Shown here: piece after piece, positions 1 through 11,100 of the stretch
Numbering within the stretch: position 1 is the stretch's first letter
How the letters are laid out: each line of letters starts with the position of its first letter
From: Aerococcaceae bacterium zg-252
GTDB taxonomy: Bacteria > Bacillota > Bacilli > Lactobacillales > Aerococcaceae
DNA: 64,000 nucleotides
Direction: 5' to 3'
Assembly: GCA_016237705.1 (NCBI GenBank)
Contig: CP066204.1
Location: 1,126,001-1,190,000, forward strand
Program-made: the position numbers and the translations under genes
The notes under the pieces: generated by a model
Told to the model about the DNA's origin: nothing
The model's input: only the letters and a program-made list of their open reading frames with translations
Database searches by the model: none

Positions 1-66
1 TTCAACTTGTTCTTTAATCGGCATTTTTTCAGCCCATTCTGATTTCGTCACTGGTTGTGAACTCAT
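1..66 (-). CDS. ABC exporter second subunit, N-terminal fragment (cut by window edge)
   Basis: Only the first 22 codons are inside the window. The ATG lies at 64-66 and overlaps the TGA of the upstream exporter gene (ATGA overlap). The ribosome site GGAGGTAG lies just before it. The visible peptide begins MSSQPVTKSEWAEKMP and has no diagnostic domain. The tight translational coupling, and the degenerate ATP site of the upstream protein, make this most likely the partner half-transporter of a heterodimeric multidrug-type ABC exporter. The identity is inferred from context only. Confidence 0.6.
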   Translation of the reverse strand, partial: MSSQPVTKSEWAEKMPIKEQVE

Positions 67-1817
67 TTCGCTACCTCCTCTTCTAATTCAGCTTCTAATT
101 GTTGTTTGTCAAACATTTCTTTGTACCAACCATTTTGAGCAATTAATTCATCATGTGTCCCACGCTCAGCAATCGTACCATTATCAAGTACAATTATTTC
201 ATCAGCATGCATAATACTACTCAATCGGTGTGCCGAAATAATTGTCGATTTATTCGCACGATATGATTTTACTGCATTTAAAATTGCTTCTTCCGTACGT
301 GCATCCACTGCAGAAAGTGAATCATCTAAAATCAATAATTCTGGGTTCAAAATCATCGCTCTCGCAATTGAAATACGCTGCTTTTGTCCACCAGAAAGTG
401 CTACCCCACGCTCCCCAACTAAAGTATCGTATCCATAACTAAATCCTTGAATATCATCATGGACACTTGTTAAACGAGCAGCTGCCTCAACATCTTCTTG
501 CGTCGCACTTGGTACGGCAAAACGAATATTATCACGCACCGTTGTCGAAAATAGAAAATTATCTTGCGGCACGTAACCGATATTACTTAATAAAGCATTT
601 AAACTATATTTTTCAATCTGATGATGATTAAACTGAATACTACCACGATAATCATCATAATCACGTAATAATAGTTTGAACAAAGTTGACTTTCCAGCAC
701 CTGTTTTCCCTACAACACCTAAGGTTTGCCCTTGTTTAAGCTTAAAGTGAACATTTGTCAAAGTAGGCTGCTCGTCTTTCGGATAAGTAAACGAATCAAT
801 ATTAAATTCAATATCCCCAGCAATACTATCGTGTAAAGCATTTTTGTCTTCCACGATATGACTGGTCGTTTTCAATAATGATTCAATACGGTCATAACTA
901 ACAGAACCACGCTCTAAAATATTAAATAAATGTCCAATCGCAATCATTGGCCATCCCATACGTGTAACATAATTTAAAAAGGCTACTAAAAGCCCTACTG
1001 TTATTTCACCCTGAGAAACTAAATAACCACCATAAAACAATGAAATTACAGATGATAGCCCCATAACCGTTTGAATACTCGGCCTGAAAAAGGAATCAAA
1101 ACGGTAGGCTAATTTATTTTTCTTCACGACATTTTCAGTCATCTTTTTAAAGTCTTCAATATCACGTTCTTCTTCACCGAACGTTTTAATGACTTTCATA
1201 CCACTCATACTTTCTTGCACTTTATCATTCATTGATGAAAAGGCTTCTTGAGCAAAGCGGAAATAATAATGGACACGTTTTCCATTAAAACGGATAATAA
1301 TAGCTAACAAAGGTAAAGGTACAACCGCTGCTAAGGCAAGTCGCCAATCGACTGCCACAAACATCATAAAAATCGTCATCAACCCTTGTGATAATGCATC
1401 AACCAAGGTTAGAATACCCCCACCAGCAACCATACGAACAGTCGTCACATCATTAGTTGCATGTGCCATTAAATCACCTGTTCGATTTTCTTGAAAGAAT
1501 ATAGCGTCCATTTTCGTAAAATGAACGAATAAACGGCGACGTAATATCATCTCTAATTTAGCTGAAGTCCCAAAAATACTCATACGCCAATAATAACGCA
1601 TAATATATTGTGCAATTCCAATCAATAATATGACAATAATCCATTGCCACATCGCTTGACGTGTTAATGTCCCATTAGTCATACCGTCAATAATTGTTCC
1701 AATAATCATCGGTACAATCGCTGCTAATAAACTGACAATGAACAATAGCGAAACACCAATAAAATAGGCTTTCTTCTCTTGCCTAAAAAACCAACCTAAT
1801 TTTGAAAAAATATCCAA
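63..1817 (-). CDS. heterodimeric ABC multidrug-type exporter, degenerate-site subunit
   Basis: This is a 584-residue half transporter. A six-helix exporter membrane domain covers about residues 17-305, and a nucleotide-binding domain about 335-575. Visible motifs are Walker A GKTGAGKS (370-377), signature LSGGQ (474-478) and Walker B ending in D498. The next residue, normally the catalytic Glu, is Asp (D499). This is the known hallmark of the degenerate-site subunit in heterodimeric exporters such as LmrC, BmrC and TM287. The start is TTG at 1815-1817, 9 nt after the ribosome site GAGGGGAG (1828-1835). The gene overlaps the next exporter gene by 4 nt. The substrate cannot be read from sequence. 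The exporter class is certain; drug efflux is inferred from the family. Confidence 0.93.
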   Translation of the reverse strand: MDIFSKLGWFFRQEKKAYFIGVSLLFIVSLLAAIVPMIIGTIIDGMTNGTLTRQAMWQWIIVILLIGIAQYIMRYYWRMSIFGTSAKLEMILRRRLFVHFTKMDAIFFQENRTGDLMAHATNDVTTVRMVAGGGILTLVDALSQGLMTIFMMFVAVDWRLALAAVVPLPLLAIIIRFNGKRVHYYFRFAQEAFSSMNDKVQESMSGMKVIKTFGEEERDIEDFKKMTENVVKKNKLAYRFDSFFRPSIQTVMGLSSVISLFYGGYLVSQGEITVGLLVAFLNYVTRMGWPMIAIGHLFNILERGSVSYDRIESLLKTTSHIVEDKNALHDSIAGDIEFNIDSFTYPKDEQPTLTNVHFKLKQGQTLGVVGKTGAGKSTLFKLLLRDYDDYRGSIQFNHHQIEKYSLNALLSNIGYVPQDNFLFSTTVRDNIRFAVPSATQEDVEAAARLTSVHDDIQGFSYGYDTLVGERGVALSGGQKQRISIARAMILNPELLILDDSLSAVDARTEEAILNAVKSYRANKSTIISAHRLSSIMHADEIIVLDNGTIAERGTHDELIAQNGWYKEMFDKQQLEAELEEEVAK

Positions 1818-2060
1818 AATTTAAACACTCCCCTCATATTAATCTTAGATAACAAAACTTACTATCATCAATTGATAATTATTCATTAGTTTAACAGAGA
1901 ATAGTTTACCATTCTATTATAATAAGTCAAATATTTAACCTTGTTAATGGTAATAGGAAAATGAATTGTCCAAATGAAAGTATGGCTGGGAATTCGGTGA
2001 TTCAAAACGAAGTAAGTGCCTACCTCTAAAATTGATTCTTTCGATGACATTATCATTGGC
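1818..2060 (-). other. intergenic stretch without a recognisable gene
   Basis: Between the exporter gene and the terminator of the giant surface protein gene there is no ORF that resembles a known family. A 64-codon open frame at 1886-2080 (minus) has no plausible ribosome site and its 5' end lies inside the terminator hairpin, so it is not called. Apart from the exporter promoter nothing was found. Confidence 0.5.
1842..1871 (-). promoter_or_regulatory. candidate promoter of the ABC exporter operon
   Basis: On the minus strand, TTGATG (1866-1871) and TAAGAT (1842-1847) are separated by 18 nt and lie upstream of the TTG start. A perfect 10-bp palindrome, ATCAATTGAT (1867-1876), overlaps the -35 box and could be an operator. 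The match is moderate. Confidence 0.4.
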
Positions 2061-2097
2061 AAAAACCACACGAGTTTCAATTAGAAACTCATGTGGT
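2061..2097 (-). terminator. rho-independent terminator of the giant surface protein gene
   Basis: A 14-bp stem (2065-2078 with 2084-2097, one G-T type mismatch) around a 5-nt loop is followed on the minus strand by a T run at 2061-2065. It lies 32 nt downstream of the stop codon at 2129. Confidence 0.85.
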
Positions 2098-2128
2098 AAT
2101 GACATGAATAATTTGTGGCTAGCAATGA

Positions 2129-5100
2129 TTAATTTTCTTTTCGACGTGTTGAAACTAAACCAACGCCTGCAATTATAGACAATGCTGCTGCGCTAAAGAT
2201 TAAATAAGCATCATTTTCACCAGTCTCTGGAAGACGTTCTGATGACATTTCCATTTTGTTCATTGTTGAAGTTGTCATACTTGGTTGTTGTTCTTCACGA
2301 CTAGTATTTACTTTATTATCTTCTGATTTTTCTGTATTCATTGCACTTGATGAATTAGGCATTTCTGGTTTCATTGTGCTATTTTCTGTACTCATTGTAT
2401 TTGATGAATCAGTATTGTTTGGTTTAATTACGTTTGTTGAACTTGGATCCCCTGTATTCATTACATTAGATGAACCTGTACTGTCTGCGTTCATTGTGTT
2501 TGATGTATCAGAATTTTCTATGTTCGATGTACTTATTGAACCAGTAGTTACTGTATTTGTTGCACTTGTTGAACCAGTAGTTACTGTGTTTGTTGCACTT
2601 GTTGAACTAGCAGTTCCTGTGTTTGTTGCACTTGTTGAACTAGCAGTTCCTGTAGTCGTTGTACCTGACTGTGTTCCATTTTGCTCAGTTTGAGCACCAT
2701 ATACTACAGCATAGTAACTGAAATGAGTTACTTTAAATCGAACAGCATTATCAAGCAAGTCATACGGTAAACTTTCTGCCATACCAGTGGTTGCAACATA
2801 GTATACTCCAGAAACTTCTTTAGCTACATCTCTTGGAAGAGTGACCACAGCTTCAGATTTAATTTGTGTCACTTCACCCTGAGCATTTTCAAAATGAATA
2901 TCGTACAAATCAAATTCTTTACCTTTTAAGTGTTCATCCAACGAATTACCTAATGGATTATTTTGTAAACGCCCCACAACTAGGTGTAATCCTCGACCAA
3001 CATCTTCACCTGTTAATTCAACACTGATATTTGTGGCAGCATCAACATGTAGTTCCGTCTTATTTGTTTGACTTTCGCCACTTTCCATGTGATTTACAAG
3101 TTTGTCCAACTTATCTTTATTTAGTAAGTCTTTGTTGATGATTGGTGTTTCTTCTTCACCTGGTTTTACTAAAGTTGTATCTTCACCTTTGTCTGTTTTA
3201 TTGAATTTATCTAATTTGTCTGAATTCAATAAATCTTTATTAATAATCGGTGTTCCGTCTTCTTCACTTGGTTTTACTAGTGTTTCGTCTTCACCTTTGT
3301 CGGGTTTATTAAATCCTTCTAATTTATCTGAATTCAATAAATCCTTATTGATAATCGGTGCTTCTACTCCTTCACTTGGTTTTACTGAAGTTGTATCTTC
3401 ACCTTTGTCTGTTTTATTAAATCCTTCTAATTTGTCTGAATTCAATAAGTCTTTATTGATAATCGGTGTTCCGTCTTCTTCACTTGGTTTTACTGAAGTT
3501 GTATCTTCACCTTTGTCTGTTTTATTAAATTCTTCTAATTTATCTGAATTCAATAAGTCTTCATTGATAATCGGTGTTCCGTCTTCTTCACTTGGTTTTA
3601 CTGAAGTGGTATCTTCATCTTTGTCTGCTTTATTAAATCCATCTAATTTGTCTGAATTCAATAAATCTTTATTGATAATCGGTGCTTCTACCTCTCCACT
3701 CGGTTGCGTTGGGGTTTCTACTCCTTCACTTGGTTGTGTTGGTGGTTCTACCTCTTCACTCGGTTGCGTTGGTTTTTCCACCTCTTCGCTTGGTTGTGTT
3801 GGGGTTTCCACCTCTTCACTCGGTGGTGTTGGTGGTTCTACTCCTTCACTTGGTTGTGTTGGGGCTTCTACTCCTTCACTTGGTTGTGTTGGGGCTTCTA
3901 CTCCTTCACTTGGTTGTGTTGGGGTTTCTACTCCTTCACTCGGTTGTGTTGGAGTTTCCACCTCTTCACTCGGTGGTGTTGGGATTTCCACTTCTTCACT
4001 TGGTTGTGTTGGTGGTTCTACTCCTTCACTTGGTTGTGTTGGGGTTTCTACTCCTTCACTTGGTTGTGTTGGTGGTTCTACTTCTTCACTCGGTGGTGTT
4101 GGGATTTCCACTTCTTCACTTGGTTGTGTTGGTGGTTCTACTCCTTCACTTGGTTGTGTTGGGGTTTCTACTCCTTCACTTGGTTGTGTTGGTGGTTCTA
4201 CTTCTTCACTCGGTTGTGTTGGGGCTTCTACTTCTTCGCTCGGTTGTGTTGGGGTTTCTACTCCTTCACTTGGTTGTGTTGGTGGTTCTACTCCTTCACT
4301 TGGTTGTGTTGGGGTTTCTACTCCTTCACTTGGTTGTGTTGGAGTTTCCACCTCTTCACTCGGTGGTGTTGGGATTTCCACTTCTTCACTTGGTTGTGTT
4401 GGAGTTTCTACTCCTTCACTTGGTTGTGTTGGGGTTTCTACTTCTTCACTCGGTTGTGTTGGGGCTTCTACTCCTTCACTTGGTTGTGTTGGGGTTTCTA
4501 CTCCTTCACTCGGTTGTGTTGGAGTTTCCACCTCTTCACTCGGTTGTGTTGGAGTTTCTACTCCTTCACTTGGTTGTGTTGGAGTTTCTACTTCTTCACT
4601 TGGTTGTGTTGGGGTTTCTACTTCTTCACTCGGTTGTACTGGTTTTTCTACTTCTTCACTCGGTTGTGTTGGGGTTTCTACTTCTTCACTCGGTTGTGCT
4701 GGTGTTTCCACTTCTTCACTCGGTTGTGTTGGTGTTTCCACTTCATCGCTTGGTTGCGTTGGCGTTTCTACCTCTTCTTCAATACGATATGAACTAGTTT
4801 TTAAGACATTGATAATCGGTCTATCTGTTCGTTGAACACTAACTGACACATCATAATTTTTACCTTTATCTAGACTGTCAAGGCTAAGTGTTCCAGTATC
4901 GCCTGTTACTGTAAATGTTTTGCCACTTTCTTTATCTATTGCTGTCATCGTTACTTTCTTAAATGGAGAAGTTAAATCCTGCTTCAAGGTATCTATTGAA
5001 AGAGAAATTGCTCCATTTTCTGCAGTAACACTTGGTACGACGTCGCTATCTTGTTTTTCGATTGGCATCTTATAATACAAGTTAGTAATTGGGCTATCAT

Positions 5101-8100
5101 CTGTCCAAATTCCTAAACCTTTGATAAATTCTCTTGCCATAAGAACATGACCATTTGCTCCAGGATGAAGTGGGAAATTATCAGTAATGATTGAATAAGC
5201 TGGTTTCCATAGATATGGATAGCTTGTCAATAAATCATTAAATGGTGTGTACTGATCAATCAGAATAATTTCTGGATTTTCTGCTGCCACTTCTTTCATT
5301 TTTTCCACAAAACGTGGAATTTTCGGACCATGACTTGCCAAAGTTGTTGGTGTCGGTGTACGTAAAATAATTGGAACATTTTTAGCTTTCGCAAGATTTA
5401 CCAAATTTGTAAGTTGTGCTTTATATTCTTCTGCTGTAACAGTACCAGCATCGTTAGTTCCTAACATAATAGATATAACGTCTGGATTATAATGATTTAG
5501 ACGATGTGCAATTTCAGTTAAAGTGTCTTGAACTGTTGCACCAGATACAGCTGTGTTTATTACAGTATCTCCCTTTCTACCAAGGGTAGTATATAGATAT
5601 TTTTCAAATAATTGAGTGATACCATCATATCCCTTAGTCCAAAGAGCGCCGTGAGTAATAGAATCACCCATAAATAACCAAGTAAGTGGTTGCTTATCTT
5701 CTACAAGTTGACGAATTCTTTCTTGTTTTTCTGACAGTGTTTGGTCTTTTAGAGAACTTTCGTTTGCTTCTACAGTTTGCCCTACAACTGTACGTAACTG
5801 AACCGTTCCGTCTGCACTACGTAGAGTTAGCGTATAAGCTTGATTATCTGGTAATCCTGTAATTGTAAAGTTATTAGACGTTTCATTACCAGCAATAACT
5901 TTGTTGCCTACGGCTACTTCATAATGCCAATTAGTGAGCGTTGGACCTTCTTTTGACAGTTTCACTTCTGGAATTACTACTGCTAGGCCTGCTGTGCTGT
6001 ATGTTGCAGTTGGTTCTTCTGTTGCAAAATATTGAACTTTTGATTCATTTTCAAGATTTAGCCTTACGTCTGTTCCTGGGAACTTATCAGTAGTTTTAAT
6101 TGTCGCAGCAGCGAGTTGTTTTCCAATTTCTAAATGCCCCTTAGCATTGAGTGCCACATCATAAACTAAGCCATGTTCTAAAAACTCTGTTTTATTAGTT
6201 TGTGCGTAATGGTCAACAAAAACAATATTATTCCACGCGTCTGTGCCTGCGTATGTTTGAGCCACTTGCTTCATAGCATCAATATAAGCTTCAATCTTAG
6301 CGTTGACAGCATTATCTGCTGTTGCAGAAGATGTTTGTAAAACTACTTTACCATGATTATTATTAAGGGCAAGTGAGCTATCTATAAATGATTTCAAGCT
6401 AGTTTTAAAGGCTTCTATACCGTCATTACCTGCTTCGCAATCTTCTAATCCTAACATATAAGCTGCAGCTTTTGGTGCGAATCTACCAACGTATGTATCA
6501 AAGTTTTCAGCAATAGTGTTAATTGTTGTTCCAGCTTTTGCAGTATTAATTACATAACGCTGAAGTCCTGCATTGGTATTTCCTGATTTTGTCCAACGGA
6601 TATATTCTTCAAATTGACCAACATAGTTACGAATACCCTCTGTAAAGGCTGAACCACCTTGAACATTTAGACCACCAGTAAATACCCATGTATTGTCGTG
6701 GTCAGTGTTAAACATTTCAGAAATGTTAGCTCCTGCTGTACTTAAATCTGCACTAGGGTGTTCTAGATTTTCATCTGTAACACTCGGCGACTCGTTCTCA
6801 TTTTTAAAGCGTTCTGGATAAGCAACTCGATCTAAATCTTCTAAGGTAAATCTTGCTCCTAAAATGGACGCAGTCCAAGTAATACTAGGCTGAACATTAG
6901 TAGGACGAGTGCGAGCGTCTTCTGGATAAAAGACTCCGTATGAGTCGGTTACAATTGTTCCGTCATTTAAAGCTACAACACCAGCATAACCAGTATCACC
7001 AGACTTAGCATTTGGCGTAAAATCCTCACCTAAACGAACTCGATACTCACCGTCATTCCCTTTTTCCAAATCTTCAAACGTTCCAACCCAACCAATCCAG
7101 TCTCCTGCCATCCAATCATTATTCTCTAAGCGACCATTATTGTTAAAATCTTGAATAATTTCTCGGAAAGTAATGAATAATCTTCCGGAAACTGGGTCAT
7201 AAGTATATTTATGTCTTTCACCTAATAGTGACGCAGGCATAAAGCGTGGTTTCGTCCATGTATTTCCTTCATCTTCTGAGAATGAAATCATTGATAAACC
7301 TTTATGAGCCTGAGTACGACCTAAAGCTGCAATTTTTGTTTTATCAGGTGATCGAATCAGCGACACTTCACAAATTTGATTCTCTAATTCAACTTGTCGA
7401 TGTGCATTTAAATATGGTTCTGGTGCAGACCATTGTTGATGACCTTCAGAATCAAAGGTCAAGTAAGTTTTGTAATTGACATAATTCCAATCATGGAAAA
7501 CACCCATCCATTTATCAATCGGTTTACCATTTTCATAGACTTGAATCAATGAAGCCAAACCTACCAAGACTGCTTGATCTTTATAAAATTCTTGCAATCC
7601 ACTCCATGTTTTACCTTTATCTTTGGAAATAGACGTTGTAAAGCCTCCAGTTCCGTCACCCCAACCTGCTGCTTTAGGTCCACCATAAATCATCATGACT
7701 TCTTGTCTACCGTCGGTAAAATCAAGTGTATACAATGTAGGAGTTTCTTTTGAACCTTTCCATGACTCATCTGGTAGAATACGATCTGACCATGTTTTAC
7801 CACCGTCCTCAGAAATTCGCATTACAATTTCACCATGACCATGACCTTTAGGATAAACCGTAATCAATGTCTTATCATCATTTAATTTCACCATATCCGG
7901 TTGTCCTAAATATTCGGCATGTTTACGATCCATTACAAATGTTTTCTCTTTAGGTATATCAAATTGAGGTAGTTGATTTCTGAGCGCATGTATTTTATCT
8001 ACTGTCACTTGAATATTTTTCGTAAATTTACCATCTGCTGTTGAAACCGTTACATTAGTTGTTCCAAATTTCAATCCTGTTGCAACACCATTCTCATCAA

Positions 8101-11100
8101 TGGATAAGATTTCTGGGTGCTCAATTTCATAAGTCAATGGACTAATCGTACCAATAACTTGAATTGGTAACGCATCTGGTTTATCAATATTGACCATTAA
8201 CTCAGATTGGGCATTAATACCTGGCACAAAACTTAATTGCTTGATTTCTTGATTGGTTAATACACGGTCAACGACAAGTATTTCATCCAATTCACCTTCA
8301 AAATTACGACCACCAATATGTTCAAATGGAATTTTAACATCACGTCCCCAAGCAATATTACCGATTTCTTCACCATTGACATAAAGTACGATACCTTGCT
8401 GTGATTTAGTAAATGCATAATGATTCCAACCTTCCAATACATTTTTGTATTTAAAGGTCAAATAACCTTCTGGTACATGCCAGCCCATATTTGGTGAAGC
8501 GTCTCCTTGACCAATTGTTGAATCAATAGAAGTACTATTTTTCGCACCAGCTAATGCTTTACCATTCCAAAAGATTGAACGAACTTCATTACCATTATTC
8601 GTTGGCACTTGTTTCATCCAAAATGCCAGTGAATAATTATTGGTTAAATCAAGACCTTGAGTTTGCAATGAGCTAGCTTTTGGAATTCGAACCGCTTTAC
8701 CATCGATACCCTCTACGTATTCAAATTCTGTACCATTCAAGGTTAACCCATTTTTTTCATCATTAAGATTATCTTCAAATTTAAGATGAGTCACAATATG
8801 TTCACCGAGTTCTTTCAAAATATCAACTGGCTGAACTCTAACAATAACTTCTTTCTTAATTTCTGGATTTGCTTTAGAAGAAACAATAATTTTTGTTACA
8901 CCATTACCTGTAGCTTGAATTCGACCTGATGAATCAACAGTTGCTAAAAATCGGTTAGTAGTTTCATAATTAATACGATTATCAATCACTTTACCTTGAA
9001 TTAACGCATCAATTTGTGCAGACTCGCCGACAACTAATTCAATCTCCTCATGGCCGATTTCAATATCCGTCACTTCATTGGTAGCATTTGCTTTGTAATC
9101 AATATATTTATCCGTTAATTCACTTAATGCTCGTTTAAATGTAGATAAATCTGTACCAATCAATTGACGCATTTCTGCATTTGGCTCACGAGAAATTTGT
9201 CTACCACCAGCACGACTAGCCGTAACCTTACTTTCATAATCATCTTTTAGCGTATCCAATAATGCTTGCACATCTTTTGCTAAGCTCGGCACTTCATCTC
9301 GAATTTGGTACAATTTATTAATATCTCTTACAGCTTCCGCCATTTTTTCTAAACGAACACTAGCTTGACTTCTTGGCGTAACAGCATTTTTATCATCTGG
9401 ATAAATTAATTGCGTGTCGCCTGATTCAAATGCCCAATGTGATAAATCATTTAATGGATCTTTAACCCAAGCATCATACGCCCAACGAAGAAATCCATCT
9501 GTGTTAAACTTAGCACCATACATAACAGAGAAATAACTTTCTCCAGGCAAACTGAATAATAAACTATTCGGATATTCTTCCGTTGCTGTATAAAGAGTTG
9601 TTTTTAACCCCTTCGCTTTCCGTTCTTCTACAAATTGTTTAAACGCCTCTGTTTGCCCTCGCATATGAGGTGTTCCAATACTCAAATGATCAACACGATT
9701 AGCAGTAGATTTAAATGCACCTGAAAAATGATTTGCTGCTGCTGCTTTTTTCAATGACTTACCATTTTTATTTTTCACACTGTCAATAACATCAAATGCT
9801 CGATCCATATTTGGACGCTCATCAATGCCGACATAAAAACTATCAAACCATTCTTTTTCATCTAAATGTGCTACCAATTTTTTCAAGAATGGTGTCCAAT
9901 ATTGTGCGTATCGACTATCTGTCACTGGTATCGTTACATATTCGACATTACCTGTTGCACGATTGGTATAAGTAATACGATTACCCCATGGAATCATCGA
10001 ATAACCAACAATTTTATCACCTAAACCTAATTCTTGGTTAAAGGATACCCATTTATCGAAATCAGTAAAATCATAGGTAAATGTTCCGTCAGCTTCTTTA
10101 AACCACTTAATCATTGACGGCACACGTACATTACCCTCAGCATAAGTTTGACCACCCCACGCTTCTTCTACGATAGAAGTAGTAATACCATTACCACCGA
10201 TTGCTTTATATTTTTCAAGATGTGGTCGTAAAATAGCTAAATGTTTTTCAGAAAAAGGCTCTACTCCATAGTATTCAGCACTTCGATAAGGATATTGCCA
10301 TAATTCAATATCAAACTTCGATTTATTTTGAAGCGTTACATCTTGAACTGTTACATTCACTTGAAATTCTAAAGGTTGCTCTAATTCATCACTCAACACT
10401 TTAACTGTAGTAACATACTCACCTGATTCAACATTTTCAGGGATTTTAGCATTTAACCAAATATTTTTTAATTTGCCTTCCTCGATATTAACTGTTTCAG
10501 CATTACTTAATAAATCTGGTCGGTGGATGCTCGGTTCAGTTCGAATAGTCAATTTATCACTACTATGATAACCTGCATTATAGCGGAATCCTGAAAGTTC
10601 ATTGATAAAATTACTAGATAAATGCTCTTTGCTAATAATACTTCCAGTTTTCTTATTCACTAAATCTGATAATTCAACACGGACATTGGTTAAATTGCCT
10701 TCTTTTGCAACAACAGCAATTTGAGTATTTACTTCATCATTTTTCCAAGCACTAATTGATTGTTCATGATTATTGGCAGCTAAAACTTCGTCCACTTCAT
10801 CATTTGTATAATGCAAATTATTATCTACGAATGTACTGTGAGCTACTTCTTCTTTTTCAGACTCAACTTCTGTTTCTTCATGAGTACTCTCTGTGGGTTC
10901 ATTAGTTGCATTATCAGATTCACCATTAGGGTTAACGCTTTCATTTCCGGATGCAGCAGTGTCCCCCAAATTATTTTCTTCACCATTATTTACAGTGGCG
11001 TCCATTTCACTGGTATTAGTGTTGATTACTTCTACTCCATTTTCCTCATCTACAGGATTATTATTTTCATTAACTGGAGTGGGCTGTGCGTCACTTTCTT

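Noticed and set aside
1886-2080. 64-codon minus-strand frame after the giant surface protein gene
   Set aside because: It begins inside the terminator hairpin, has no ribosome site and no recognisable domain. A different frame gives NDNVIERINFRGRHLLRFE, which I could not match to any family.
3698-4777. Possible CRISPR-like array
   Set aside because: Units are contiguous with no spacers and encode a continuous decapeptide repeat.
3102-4835. Long plus-strand open frames (577, 371 and 362 codons) opposite the repeat array
   Set aside because: A stop-free 30-bp repeat keeps several antisense frames open. Their low-complexity repeats mirror the coding strand, and no ribosome site or known family is visible.
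7246-7479. Short plus-strand frame inside the surface protein gene
   Set aside because: It lies antisense to a clear coding region and has no homology or ribosome site.
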